Origin: Aquirufa sp.
GTDB taxonomy: Bacteria > Bacteroidota > Bacteroidia > Cytophagales > Spirosomataceae
Assembly (NCBI GenBank): GCA_030833145.1
Contig: JAURHT010000051.1
Coordinates: 1 to 12,974, forward strand
Direction of reading: 5' to 3'
DNA: 12,974 nucleotides
The translations under genes were made by a program, and so were the position numbers. Of this stretch, positions 6,761-12,974 are shown in pieces. The notes under the pieces are model-generated. The model had not been told where the DNA came from. It searched no databases and worked only from the letters and a program-made list of their open reading frames with translations. How positions within the stretch are numbered: the first letter of the stretch is position 1; the number at the start of each line of letters is the position of its first letter.

Positions 6761-6792
6761 ATTACAAAACACAATTTTAACCACTATATACA

Positions 6793-7047
6793 ATGGAAAA
6801 CACCTTAAGTCTTTACCTGAAAAAGTACGGCATTGCAATTTGCTTAGTCATTAATCAAGCTATTTGCATTTACCTCTTATCTTACGAAAGTGATTTTAAA
6901 AGTCCTAGAATTTATCTTCACCTTGTAACGTTAGGGATGATGGCCTTCATTGCCATCAAATACCCGGAATACCAGCGCATACATTGGAAAGCCATGTTGG
7001 TAATCGCCTTTCTCTTATTAATCTTTTACCTACTTGTTACACGATAA
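6793..7047 (+). CDS. Small three-helix membrane protein of unknown function
   Basis: An 84-residue protein not recognised as any known family. It has three hydrophobic segments at about residues 12-30, 40-57 and 66-82, the last ending just before a C-terminal TR, with charged residues (ESDFKS, KYPEYQR) in the short connecting loops. It is therefore probably an inner-membrane protein with almost no soluble part. Evidence that it is real: ATG start after an AT-rich leader, an 85-codon frame ending directly in a strong rho-independent terminator, and a position filling the space between two well-supported genes. It is monocistronic. Its divergent neighbour is an exported serine hydrolase, but nothing in the sequence ties the two functionally. 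Confidence 0.7.
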   Translation: MENTLSLYLKKYGIAICLVINQAICIYLLSYESDFKSPRIYLHLVTLGMMAFIAIKYPEYQRIHWKAMLVIAFLLLIFYLLVTR

Positions 7048-7077
7048 AAAAAGGACAGCCGCTAAGCTGTCCTTTTT
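7048..7077. terminator. Bidirectional intrinsic terminator
   Basis: AAAAAGGACAGC (7048-7059) pairs perfectly with GCTGTCCTTTTT (7066-7077) around a 6-nt loop. A- and T-runs on the two sides allow termination in both directions. It separates the plus-strand small membrane gene (ends 7047) from the minus-strand esterase operon (ends 7080). Confidence 0.92.
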
Positions 7078-7079
7078 AC

Positions 7080-8348
7080 TTATTTCCCTTTTTTCTGGGC
7101 CGCCATCCATTCCATGATGGTAACCGGCTTGCCATTTACTCGAACGGGTGATCCGTCTAAATCCGTTCTAGGAAGGTTTTCATGCAAGTAAACCCATGAC
7201 CAGTGGCCGTTGTATTCGAAGCCTTTTCCGCCGTAGAAATTAGTGATATCAGTTACGTGATCATAATAGGTGAAGTGGACGTTTTTCGCACCCGCCTTGC
7301 GTAAACGATCGAACACAGGTACCACTGTAATGTCAGGGATGGTGGTTCTGTCGTCTTTGGAGTGAACAAACCAAATAGGCACGTTTTTAATCTTTTGAAT
7401 ATCGCTATCAGGAATGTATTCTGATTTATAGGCCAAAGCACTAATGTAGCCCGCCGCGAAAAAATCCGGATTCAAAAAGATCAATTTCAAGGCCATGTAT
7501 CCTCCATTCGAGCAGCCGCCCACATAAATGCGACTAGGGTCGATTCCTGGATTTGCTTTGACATAATCCTTAATCAAAGCCATCAAACCCTCGTTGTAGA
7601 TGTCATTGTCTTTGCCTTGTGTTCCCACTCCTTGTGCATTGTGCATCCAAGCGCCAGGGCATTGCGGAGATAATACGTAAGCTCCTTCGAAAATCGATTG
7701 GATACCCTCTGCGGCATAGTTTGCGGCTTTGTTGCCTAACAAAGGAACAGTTGGATCCGTCCCACCTTCGCCACCGCCGTGAAGCCAGATGATTAAAGGT
7801 GCTTTGTCCTTCTTCACTTTAGGGGTGAAAGTTGCGTAAGACATCGTCAATTTATCGTTGAATACGTATTTGCTCGTTAAGTCAAATTGATCAATCAATG
7901 GCATAATTTTACCAGTAGAGGTATCCCAAACCTGCCCCGTTTTAGGCTGCACGATGGTTAAGGAATAATCGACCCACACATTTCCTTTACTTCGTAGGTA
8001 TTGAAATGGGGAGCTAATAGGTAATTGAGGTCCTACTGCTAAAACAAGGGTGATATTTTTGCCGGTACGAACACGCGCGCCATTTTCATCCGAAACGTAG
8101 GCGGTAACGATTTCGCGTTTAGTATCTGCGTCAGCGATAGGCCCTGTGCTTAATTTTCGGCTGGCATAAACGGTATAATCTGCTGCATTCACTTTAGAAG
8201 TGGTGTCATTCAATGCCAGAATGACTTTGTTCACTCCCGCACCCCAGTCGAAGCCTTCGACGACGATTTTATAGGTGCCTGTGGGTTTTGCGTAGCTGCA
8301 GAATGCCATTAAGGCAAACATCAGGGTTAATAAGGTGTACTTTTTCAT
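7080..8348 (-). CDS. Secreted esterase with N-terminal Ig-like domain (PHB-depolymerase/EstA-like)
   Basis: A 422-residue exported alpha/beta-hydrolase. Residues 1-20 are a signal peptide ending CSYA. Residues ~24-133 look like the esterase Ig-like N-terminal domain (FDWGAGVNKVILAL, VTAYVSDENG, WVDYSLTIV). Residues ~150-420 are a hydrolase of the polyhydroxybutyrate depolymerase / prolyl-oligopeptidase-like type, with oxyanion loop LHGGGEGG (189-196), nucleophile elbow GCSNGG with Ser280, acid Asp332 or Asp333 in HSKDD, and catalytic His382 in NGHWSW. The family is expected to cleave aliphatic or aryl esters outside the cell. It is the last gene of a three-gene operon, 11 nt after the upstream esterase stop, and ends at a strong terminator. 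The Ig-like domain may aid substrate positioning or oligomerisation; that is family-based inference. Confidence 0.88.
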   Translation of the reverse strand: MKKYTLLTLMFALMAFCSYAKPTGTYKIVVEGFDWGAGVNKVILALNDTTSKVNAADYTVYASRKLSTGPIADADTKREIVTAYVSDENGARVRTGKNITLVLAVGPQLPISSPFQYLRSKGNVWVDYSLTIVQPKTGQVWDTSTGKIMPLIDQFDLTSKYVFNDKLTMSYATFTPKVKKDKAPLIIWLHGGGEGGTDPTVPLLGNKAANYAAEGIQSIFEGAYVLSPQCPGAWMHNAQGVGTQGKDNDIYNEGLMALIKDYVKANPGIDPSRIYVGGCSNGGYMALKLIFLNPDFFAAGYISALAYKSEYIPDSDIQKIKNVPIWFVHSKDDRTTIPDITVVPVFDRLRKAGAKNVHFTYYDHVTDITNFYGGKGFEYNGHWSWVYLHENLPRTDLDGSPVRVNGKPVTIMEWMAAQKKGK

Positions 8349-8359
8349 AGGTAATAGGT

Positions 8360-9856
8360 TTAGTTTAAATTTTCGAGTAATTCTAATGCTTTACGCGTAG
8401 GTAATTTTTTGGTTTCGATGACTTTGTCCAGGATCTGTACTTTTTGATCAGTGGAATTAAAAGTAGGCCAAACCTCTAATCCAGCTCCATTCGGATTCCC
8501 CGTCTTCGTAAAATTGACCCAATAGGACGACATTTTTTGGCTTAATACTTTATCTACTGCTTCAAATGGGCGATTTACGGTATGTAAATTAGCATAGGCA
8601 TACGGAACCTCTCCCGTATGAAAAGCTCCAAAACGAGTGGATTCATCATAGCCTGGCACCGCTCGGTTAAAGTTGTAGACATAGACCGGCGCCTTTCCGC
8701 GAAGGTTCTGCGTCTTTGCCCAGGTATGCACTTGCACTCCAAAACTCTCGTCACGTCCTAAATCCAAGGACCCATTAGGCCCATAAGCAGCCAAAACTTC
8801 AGCCCCACGAGACCCAAAACGCTTCTCGAGCGTCGCTTTGAATACCTCTGGTTCTGCCGCTTTTGAGCTCAATCGATCCTCCGAATTCCAACCCACTAAA
8901 ATCGGGACATCATTTTGAAGATTTTTGGCATAGATATCTGGCATCGCTAAAGGCAAAACGTAGCCGTCAGAATAGGGAGACGCATTTCCACCTGCTTTTT
9001 GAATGGCTTCTGCTGACATGGCGCGCAATTCTGCTAGTGACTTAGCACCTAACTTCATCGCCCACTCAAGACCATTATTTTCCGCTTGGGCTTTTGTGAT
9101 CGCCGGTCTCAAAGGACTCGGTAGCATGCTAGCACCACTTTCTGCGATTGCCCCTTGAAACAGACCTTTCGCTAAAGGTGAAGCGCACAAGAAGTTGACC
9201 GCAAAGGCACCAGCGGATTGTCCTGCAATGGTAACCTGATTCGGATCTCCACCGAACATAGCGATGTTTTCCTTAATCCATTTCAATCCCGCAATCATGT
9301 CCAATAAGGCGTAATTTCCGGACGCTCCATACGAAGCCTCCGAACTTAATTCTGGGTGAGCTAAGAATCCAAAAATTCCTACCCGGTAATTTATACTAAC
9401 GAAAACGATGTCTTTTTGAGCCATATTTTCCCCATCATAAATAGGGCAAGCGGCACCACCGCTGCGAAATCCGCCGCCATAAATATAGACCAAAACGGCC
9501 TTTTTGCCTTTATTCGACCGAGGTGCCCACACGTTTAAATACAAGCAATCTTCGCTAATAGGAGATTCTGGAATGAGGAATTCGGAAGACCAAAAAGCAA
9601 AAGGAGCGGGCTTAGCTTGCATAGGGCTAGGACCGAAGGCTTTAGCCGCTTTTATGCCGGACCACGACTCCATGGGCATAGGTGCTTTCCATCGTAAATC
9701 TCCCACAGGAGGTTTCGCAAAGGGGATTCCAAGGAATTTTTCCACCTTTGTAGCGGGATTGTAGACTCCTGCAATGGACCCTTTAGACGTTTTAATGATG
9801 ACGTCTTGCGCTGTAAGATTCAGCGCAAAGCAAAGTAATAGGAGGGTCTTTTTCAT
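8360..9856 (-). CDS. Secreted type B carboxylesterase
   Basis: Complete 498-residue type B carboxylesterase with a signal peptide at residues 1-17 (MKKTLLLLC... ending LTAQ). Family blocks are clear: FLGIPFAKPPVGDLRW, SEDCLYLNVW, nucleophile elbow GQSAG (Ser214), acid Glu326 in GWNSED, His413 in FHTGEVPYAY, and the FTKTGNPNG end block. The oxyanion loop reads YGGGF (126-130), with Tyr in place of the usual His, while the glycines that form the hole are intact; an active enzyme is expected. It is the middle gene of a three-gene operon, starting 2 nt after the thioesterase stop and followed 11 nt later by the Ig-domain esterase. It is the third type B carboxylesterase in the window. Substrate unknown. 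Confidence 0.94.
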   Translation of the reverse strand: MKKTLLLLCFALNLTAQDVIIKTSKGSIAGVYNPATKVEKFLGIPFAKPPVGDLRWKAPMPMESWSGIKAAKAFGPSPMQAKPAPFAFWSSEFLIPESPISEDCLYLNVWAPRSNKGKKAVLVYIYGGGFRSGGAACPIYDGENMAQKDIVFVSINYRVGIFGFLAHPELSSEASYGASGNYALLDMIAGLKWIKENIAMFGGDPNQVTIAGQSAGAFAVNFLCASPLAKGLFQGAIAESGASMLPSPLRPAITKAQAENNGLEWAMKLGAKSLAELRAMSAEAIQKAGGNASPYSDGYVLPLAMPDIYAKNLQNDVPILVGWNSEDRLSSKAAEPEVFKATLEKRFGSRGAEVLAAYGPNGSLDLGRDESFGVQVHTWAKTQNLRGKAPVYVYNFNRAVPGYDESTRFGAFHTGEVPYAYANLHTVNRPFEAVDKVLSQKMSSYWVNFTKTGNPNGAGLEVWPTFNSTDQKVQILDKVIETKKLPTRKALELLENLN

Positions 9857-9858
9857 AC

Positions 9859-10407
9859 CTAGTAGGTTAGTTCACATTTCTCTCCATCACACATCTTACG
9901 AATGTCGCCGGAGTAGATATTTTTAAGGTCAGATTTTAGTAATTCACGCTTTTCAAGCGAAAGTTTTCGAAGTAATTTGCCCTCTGCGAAGCGTCGCGTT
10001 TGGGTTTCGTCTTCTAAAATAAGACCAGGCACTTCGGTTAACTCGCCGTCGTCGTTCTTGGCGGCCATGGTAAAGTAACAGGAATTGGTGTGGGTGACAA
10101 CGCCGGTTTTGGGCTTTAGGGATTCAATGCGCATCCCGATGATCATAGTGGTTCTACCTACGTAATTCACGGAGGCTTTAATGGAGACTAAATCCCCTAC
10201 TTCCACTGGGTTGAAGAATTCCACCCCTTCTACCGCCACCGTTACACAATAGTTTCCGCTATGTTTTGCCGCGCAAACGTAGGCTACTTTGTCCATTAAG
10301 GAGAGCAAAGTACCTCCATGGATTTTTCCACTGAAGTTTGCAAAGGCAGGAATCATTAATTCGGTAATCGTGGTTTCGGAATCGGAAACTCGCTTAGGGC
10401 TTAGCAT
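9859..10407 (-). CDS. Hotdog-fold acyl-CoA thioesterase
   Basis: A 182-residue cytoplasmic thioesterase of the YciA/BFIT-like hotdog family, hydrolysing acyl-CoA to free acid and CoA. The hotdog core spans about residues 10-130: NFSGKIHGGTLLSLMDK carries the helix signature with Asn24, His30-Gly-Gly and Asp39 as likely active-site residues, followed by VEFFNPVEVGDLV and the long strand YVGRTTMIIGMRIES. A tail of ~50 residues beyond the core is charged and ends MCDGEKCELTY with two Cys. No signal peptide, unlike the two exported esterases downstream that share its transcript (2 nt to the next start). The pairing suggests either acyl-product handling in the cytoplasm or mere co-expression. The start at 10407 precedes the conserved first strand. 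Confidence 0.88.
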   Translation of the reverse strand: MLSPKRVSDSETTITELMIPAFANFSGKIHGGTLLSLMDKVAYVCAAKHSGNYCVTVAVEGVEFFNPVEVGDLVSIKASVNYVGRTTMIIGMRIESLKPKTGVVTHTNSCYFTMAAKNDDGELTEVPGLILEDETQTRRFAEGKLLRKLSLEKRELLKSDLKNIYSGDIRKMCDGEKCELTY

Positions 10408-10452
10408 AGTACGTAGTTTTATCAGGCTCTAAGCTAGCTAAATTTTGGCCAT

Positions 10453-10482
10453 AAAAAAAGGGGACGATCGATGACCGCCCCC
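10453..10482 (-). terminator. Intrinsic terminator of the rhodopsin gene
   Basis: On the minus strand, GGGGGCGGTC (10482-10473) pairs with GATCGTCCCC (10469-10460) over 10 bp including two G-U pairs, with a 3-nt loop, followed by T7. It begins about 20 nt past the rhodopsin stop and isolates the rhodopsin from the downstream thioesterase operon. Confidence 0.85.
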
Positions 10483-10503
10483 CTCTTATTGCCGAGACAA
10501 CTA

Positions 10504-11229
10504 TTATTTCGCTTCTGCTGCTGTAGCACCTTTTGCGATGTTCCAAACAACTAGGCCAAAACCAATTTTGTTGATAGCATCTGCAATGTTGTAAGCTAAG
10601 TCAATGTTTCCAGAGAATCCTGATAACAAGTTACCTGGTAACATCATGTACCCTACTGGATAGATTGCCCAACCCACTAAAGTGAACCAACGCATTACTT
10701 TGAAACCTGTTTTCACATCTTCATTAGAAGAAGCTGCTGCTAATTTAGAAGCTTCACCCATGTAGATTTCATAAATAATTAATGCCCATCCTAAAGTTGA
10801 GATAATTCCCCACATTACGTTTTGAGCTGGAACTACTGCCTCTCCGATGTAACCTGCTACTAGCATTACTACAGATCCGAAGATTAAGCGTGATAACATT
10901 CCTGTTTTAGCACCTGCTGGCTTTAAAATCAAGAAGTATTCAATACACATTAACGGCACAGTTAAAGTCCAGTCAATGTAACGGAATTGTGTAGGAGACT
11001 CGTGAGTGTCTAACCATACACCGCGCATGTAGAAATAATGCACAGCCGCAATAAAGGTGATCAAAGCAGAAATCAAAAGAGATGTTTTCCACTTATCGTT
11101 TACTGTACCTCTCTCTACAATGAAGAAGATCGAAGCAGCAAGCATCGACATGTAACCTGTAAAGAAGGTGAAGCCGATGTAATCTCCAGCAGCTAGTGTG
11201 CCGTTCAATAAAATGTTTAATGTTTCCAT
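10504..11229 (-). CDS. Proteorhodopsin/xanthorhodopsin-type light-driven proton pump
   Basis: A 241-residue, seven-helix microbial rhodopsin of the inner membrane that binds retinal and should pump H+ outward. Schiff-base Lys221 lies in DAINKIGFG with counter-ion Asp217. The helix C motif RYIDWTLTVPLMCIE gives Asp86 (acceptor), Thr90 and Glu97 (donor), equivalent to proteorhodopsin D97/T101/E108, the DTE outward-pump pattern. His64 (HYFYMR) matches His75. Met94 sits at the tuning position (Leu105), pointing to green absorption. Gly141 in WGIIST aligns with bacteriorhodopsin Trp138 and xanthorhodopsin's carotenoid-window Gly, suggesting antenna binding. The ATG at 11229 starts just before helix A; no cleavable signal peptide is evident. 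It lies downstream of crtY-blh, which supply retinal, and has its own candidate promoter and terminator. Confidence 0.96.
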   Translation of the reverse strand: METLNILLNGTLAAGDYIGFTFFTGYMSMLAASIFFIVERGTVNDKWKTSLLISALITFIAAVHYFYMRGVWLDTHESPTQFRYIDWTLTVPLMCIEYFLILKPAGAKTGMLSRLIFGSVVMLVAGYIGEAVVPAQNVMWGIISTLGWALIIYEIYMGEASKLAAASSNEDVKTGFKVMRWFTLVGWAIYPVGYMMLPGNLLSGFSGNIDLAYNIADAINKIGFGLVVWNIAKGATAAEAK

Positions 11230-11259
11230 AAATGTTAATGATTTAAAGTGATACTGATT

Positions 11260-11289
11260 AAACTATATGATGTCGGCAATTGTTTCAAA
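11260..11289 (-). promoter_or_regulatory. Candidate promoter of the rhodopsin gene
   Basis: On the minus strand, TTTG (11289-11286) is followed after 18 nt by TATAGTTT (11267-11260), an imperfect TAnnTTTG -7 element. Spacing fits the Bacteroidota pattern and would place the start about 25 nt before the ATG at 11229. The leader shows no Shine-Dalgarno sequence. It would let the rhodopsin be transcribed apart from crtY-blh. Confidence 0.4.
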
Positions 11290-11292
11290 TAT

Positions 11293-11330
11293 TGTAAAAA
11301 AAATTTAAAAAAAAATTAAAATTGTACAAA
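11293..11330. other. A/T-tract in the blh-rhodopsin intergenic region
   Basis: An almost pure A/T stretch with A8 and A9 runs, followed by the palindrome TTGTACAA (11322-11329), lies between the blh stop and the rhodopsin promoter candidate. It may act as an UP-like, intrinsically curved element upstream of the rhodopsin promoter. It might also act as a weak U-rich end for the crtY-blh transcript. No GC-rich stem is present. Confidence 0.4.
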
Positions 11331-11334
11331 ATAT

Positions 11335-12177
11335 TCAATTTGGGCGTTTTATTAATTTATGCATAAGTAGAAAATGGGGTAACGTTAGTAGTGAAAGGAA
11401 GATGAAAACGGGGTAGGTTTCTAAGTCTTTGGAAATCAATTTTGTATAGGCAAATCCTAGAAATAATGCTCCTACGGAGAATGGGGCAAGTTTTTTGTAT
11501 AATTCTAATATCGCCATTTCTAAGTGCTTTCGCATTCCTTCAAAACTGGTGATGGCATGGCAACACGAAAAATAACAGATAAAGGCGGGAATTAATGGCA
11601 GAAAATATCCAATTAATAATGCCAAAAATGTATTGAAAAAAGGGTGAAAATTTTTCTTTTGGAAACCTAAACTCAACAACAAAAAGCTAGCAAGTAAGGA
11701 AAATTCAGGCAAGCGCTCCGGTACTTTGACTTTCATCGATGAGATGATTTCAAAAGCCTCTGACCAATGGCTAATCAGGATGAAAGACAAAATTCCAGAG
11801 CCAAGGCAAACGGTCTTTGCCAGATTGATCCACATTTTTGTGGATTCCACCGGTTGCGTATCTTCCATATCGCCAAAGTGGAACACACTAATAGCTATAA
11901 AAATAATAAAGGAAAGGAGAGGGCTAACGAACCAAAGCGCCGCATAGGCTAACATGATGCCTAGGTAATACACTACAAATGGTCGTAAATGAAAAGTGAG
12001 ATTCTCTCGTTGGGCGATTTTGGCAGCAATTAAATGGTCTCCAGCTCCATGCGGTATTCCGATGGCAAGCAGCAAAAATCCGCCAATATATAAATCTATG
12101 GAGCTCGACCACGGTCCCAGAATTAAGTAAGCCACATAATAAAATAAGGTGACGGAGGCTCCGATATAGTTTTTCAT
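11335..12177 (-). CDS. blh: Blh/Brp family beta-carotene 15,15'-dioxygenase
   Basis: A 280-residue polytopic inner-membrane protein of the Brp/Blh family, which cleaves beta-carotene centrally with O2 into two retinals. Family histidines that bind the iron are visible: GIPHGAGDH (His43, His48), SVFHFGD (His100), CCHAITSF (His207), and LPHFLLMH (His268, His273). About seven or eight hydrophobic segments alternate with short loops; no signal peptide. Its ATG overlaps the stop of the upstream lycopene cyclase by 4 nt (ATGA, 12174-12177), so substrate supply and cleavage are translationally coupled. The rhodopsin that uses the product lies about 105 nt downstream on the same strand. Base composition is more AT-rich than the esterase genes, as expected of a hydrophobic protein. 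Function is well supported by family and context. Confidence 0.93.
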   Translation of the reverse strand: MKNYIGASVTLFYYVAYLILGPWSSSIDLYIGGFLLLAIGIPHGAGDHLIAAKIAQRENLTFHLRPFVVYYLGIMLAYAALWFVSPLLSFIIFIAISVFHFGDMEDTQPVESTKMWINLAKTVCLGSGILSFILISHWSEAFEIISSMKVKVPERLPEFSLLASFLLLSLGFQKKNFHPFFNTFLALLIGYFLPLIPAFICYFSCCHAITSFEGMRKHLEMAILELYKKLAPFSVGALFLGFAYTKLISKDLETYPVFIFLSLLTLPHFLLMHKLIKRPN

Positions 12178-12974
12178 TTGATTAGATGTTTAAGAAAAAG
12201 TGGTACATCTAATTGAGATAAAAGCCCTATTTCTTGATATAAAGTTGTTTTGTTGTCTAAAAAACGGAGTATGAGAGGAGTGGGAACCCGGCCAAACAAA
12301 CGATCCATGACATCAGGAATTTTATTCATCTCGTTCTGCATGATTTTTAACAACATTTTATCGTAGAAACGAAAGCGTTCAGGCGTTTTTGCGGAGCGAT
12401 TTTGGGCGCGCAGAATCGCATCTTGGTGCATTCTCGTAAATGCATAGCCTGTGGAGGCCTTCATATTTCCAGCGGCCGCACCTATAGAAAAAATAGTGCC
12501 CTCTTTTTTAACAGGAGGTATTCCCATCGGTATAGTGCCATTTTCAACAGAGAGGATTTTGAATTGTTTACTCGCATAGTGGAGAGCCATATATTCATGC
12601 CAAATTCCCTCATACGCTTCCTTGTCATAAGCAGACCGCGTGAATACGGTGGTTTCGATCAAGGCTTTGGTTTTACTAAAAGGTAAAATATAATGAAAAA
12701 CAGCCATTTCTGGAGTGGAAGCTGGAAGACTAAAGTCCATTAGGGTCATGGTAGAGTCATCCAAGATAGGCTCCTCAAACTCGATGAATTTGCCGCTAAA
12801 ATGTTGGAAGATTAAGTCATCCTCTGTGGATTTTACGGGTCTGGAGTCTGCCACTTTTTTGGCCATAAATGAATCTCCATTTTTACACCTAATTTCCACG
12901 CCCGTAGGCTTTTCTACTAAGTCAGTAACCCACGCATTGATGCAAGTAATGTTTGGATTAGCAGGAATAAATTC
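12174..12974 (-). CDS. crtY: Lycopene beta-cyclase, C-terminal part (5' end outside window)
   Basis: C-terminal 266 residues of a CrtY-type lycopene cyclase, the FAD-dependent, membrane-associated enzyme that closes both ends of lycopene to give beta-carotene. The frame stays open to the window edge at 12974, past a GTG at 12899, and the residues before that GTG (ITCINAWVTD) read as normal protein. The N-terminal dinucleotide-binding motif therefore lies outside. Landmarks, numbered from the first visible residue: VADSRP (41-46), MDFSLP, the FHYILPFSKTKALIETTVF block carrying the catalytic-type Glu, and GAAAGNMKASTGYAF followed by an Arg-containing helix. The stop overlaps the blh start by 4 nt. 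Together with blh and the rhodopsin it completes lycopene-to-retinal; the upstream lycopene genes are not in view. Confidence 0.92.
   Translation of the reverse strand, partial: EFIPANPNITCINAWVTDLVEKPTGVEIRCKNGDSFMAKKVADSRPVKSTEDDLIFQHFSGKFIEFEEPILDDSTMTLMDFSLPASTPEMAVFHYILPFSKTKALIETTVFTRSAYDKEAYEGIWHEYMALHYASKQFKILSVENGTIPMGIPPVKKEGTIFSIGAAAGNMKASTGYAFTRMHQDAILRAQNRSAKTPERFRFYDKMLLKIMQNEMNKIPDVMDRLFGRVPTPLILRFLDNKTTLYQEIGLLSQLDVPLFLKHLIK

Noticed and set aside
10430..10441. AGCTAGCT palindrome upstream of the thioesterase gene as an operator
   Set aside because: An 8-nt restriction-site-like palindrome with no spacer or wider symmetry, easily a chance event. No convincing promoter pattern was found in this leader.
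11290..11330. The A/T block as a conventional rho-independent terminator for blh
   Set aside because: There is no GC-containing stem; only A/T complementarity, unlike the four clear hairpins elsewhere in the window.
12402..12686. A 94-codon plus-strand frame antisense to crtY
   Set aside because: Basic, low-complexity product with no family resemblance; the CrtY motifs on the other strand explain the sequence.
12897..12899. GTG at 12899 as the lycopene cyclase start
   Set aside because: The frame continues upstream to the window edge with sensible protein sequence, and CrtY needs an N-terminal FAD-binding region that is not yet present at this point.
1..12974. Mobile elements, CRISPR arrays, tRNA or rRNA genes, defence systems
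   Set aside because: No transposase, integrase, spaced repeats, RNA gene signatures or known defence proteins were seen; every gap between genes is under 110 nt and accounted for.

Overview
The window looks like a piece of a Bacteroidota chromosome, probably an aquatic Cytophagales-type bacterium. Supporting signs: start codons generally lack a purine-rich Shine-Dalgarno sequence, a few promoter candidates resemble the Bacteroidota TTTG / TAnnTTTG pattern, the rhodopsin has the methionine tuning residue common in Bacteroidota pumps, and the secreted hydrolases have short Lys-rich signal peptides. The genus is an inference. No mobile element, tRNA, rRNA or CRISPR array was seen. Both window edges cut genes.

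Layout: (1) 1-2403, plus strand: a 5'-truncated type B carboxylesterase followed 4 nt later by a complete secreted paralogue, closed by a bidirectional terminator shared with (2) a minus-strand HMA-type metal chaperone (2484-2747). (3) Divergent from it, 2822-3875: a flavin-reductase-domain protein overlapping a DinB-like DUF1569 protein. A GTGA-N6-TCAC palindrome lies just before the first start. (4) 3867-5443, minus: a cupin translationally coupled to a BaiN/YhiN-like flavoprotein. (5) 5489-6709, minus: an exported class C beta-lactamase-fold serine hydrolase with its own terminator. (6) 6793-7047, plus: a small unrecognised three-helix membrane protein. (7) 7080-10407, minus: a tight operon of hotdog acyl-CoA thioesterase, type B carboxylesterase and Ig-like-domain esterase. 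(8) 10504-12974, minus: lycopene cyclase (5' end outside the window), Blh-type beta-carotene dioxygenase and a proton-pumping rhodopsin.

How it works together: block 8 is a retinal phototrophy unit. CrtY closes lycopene to beta-carotene, Blh cleaves beta-carotene to retinal, and the rhodopsin binds retinal at K221 and should pump protons outward (D86/T90/E97). The rhodopsin has a glycine (G141) where bacteriorhodopsin has Trp138 and proteorhodopsin has Phe. This glycine forms the carotenoid 'window' in xanthorhodopsin, so a light-harvesting carotenoid antenna is a concrete prediction and the most interesting point here.

The rest is dominated by exported serine hydrolases: three type B carboxylesterases, one Ig-fold esterase and one beta-lactamase-like esterase. 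This suggests scavenging of ester-containing organic matter. The substrates cannot be read from sequence.
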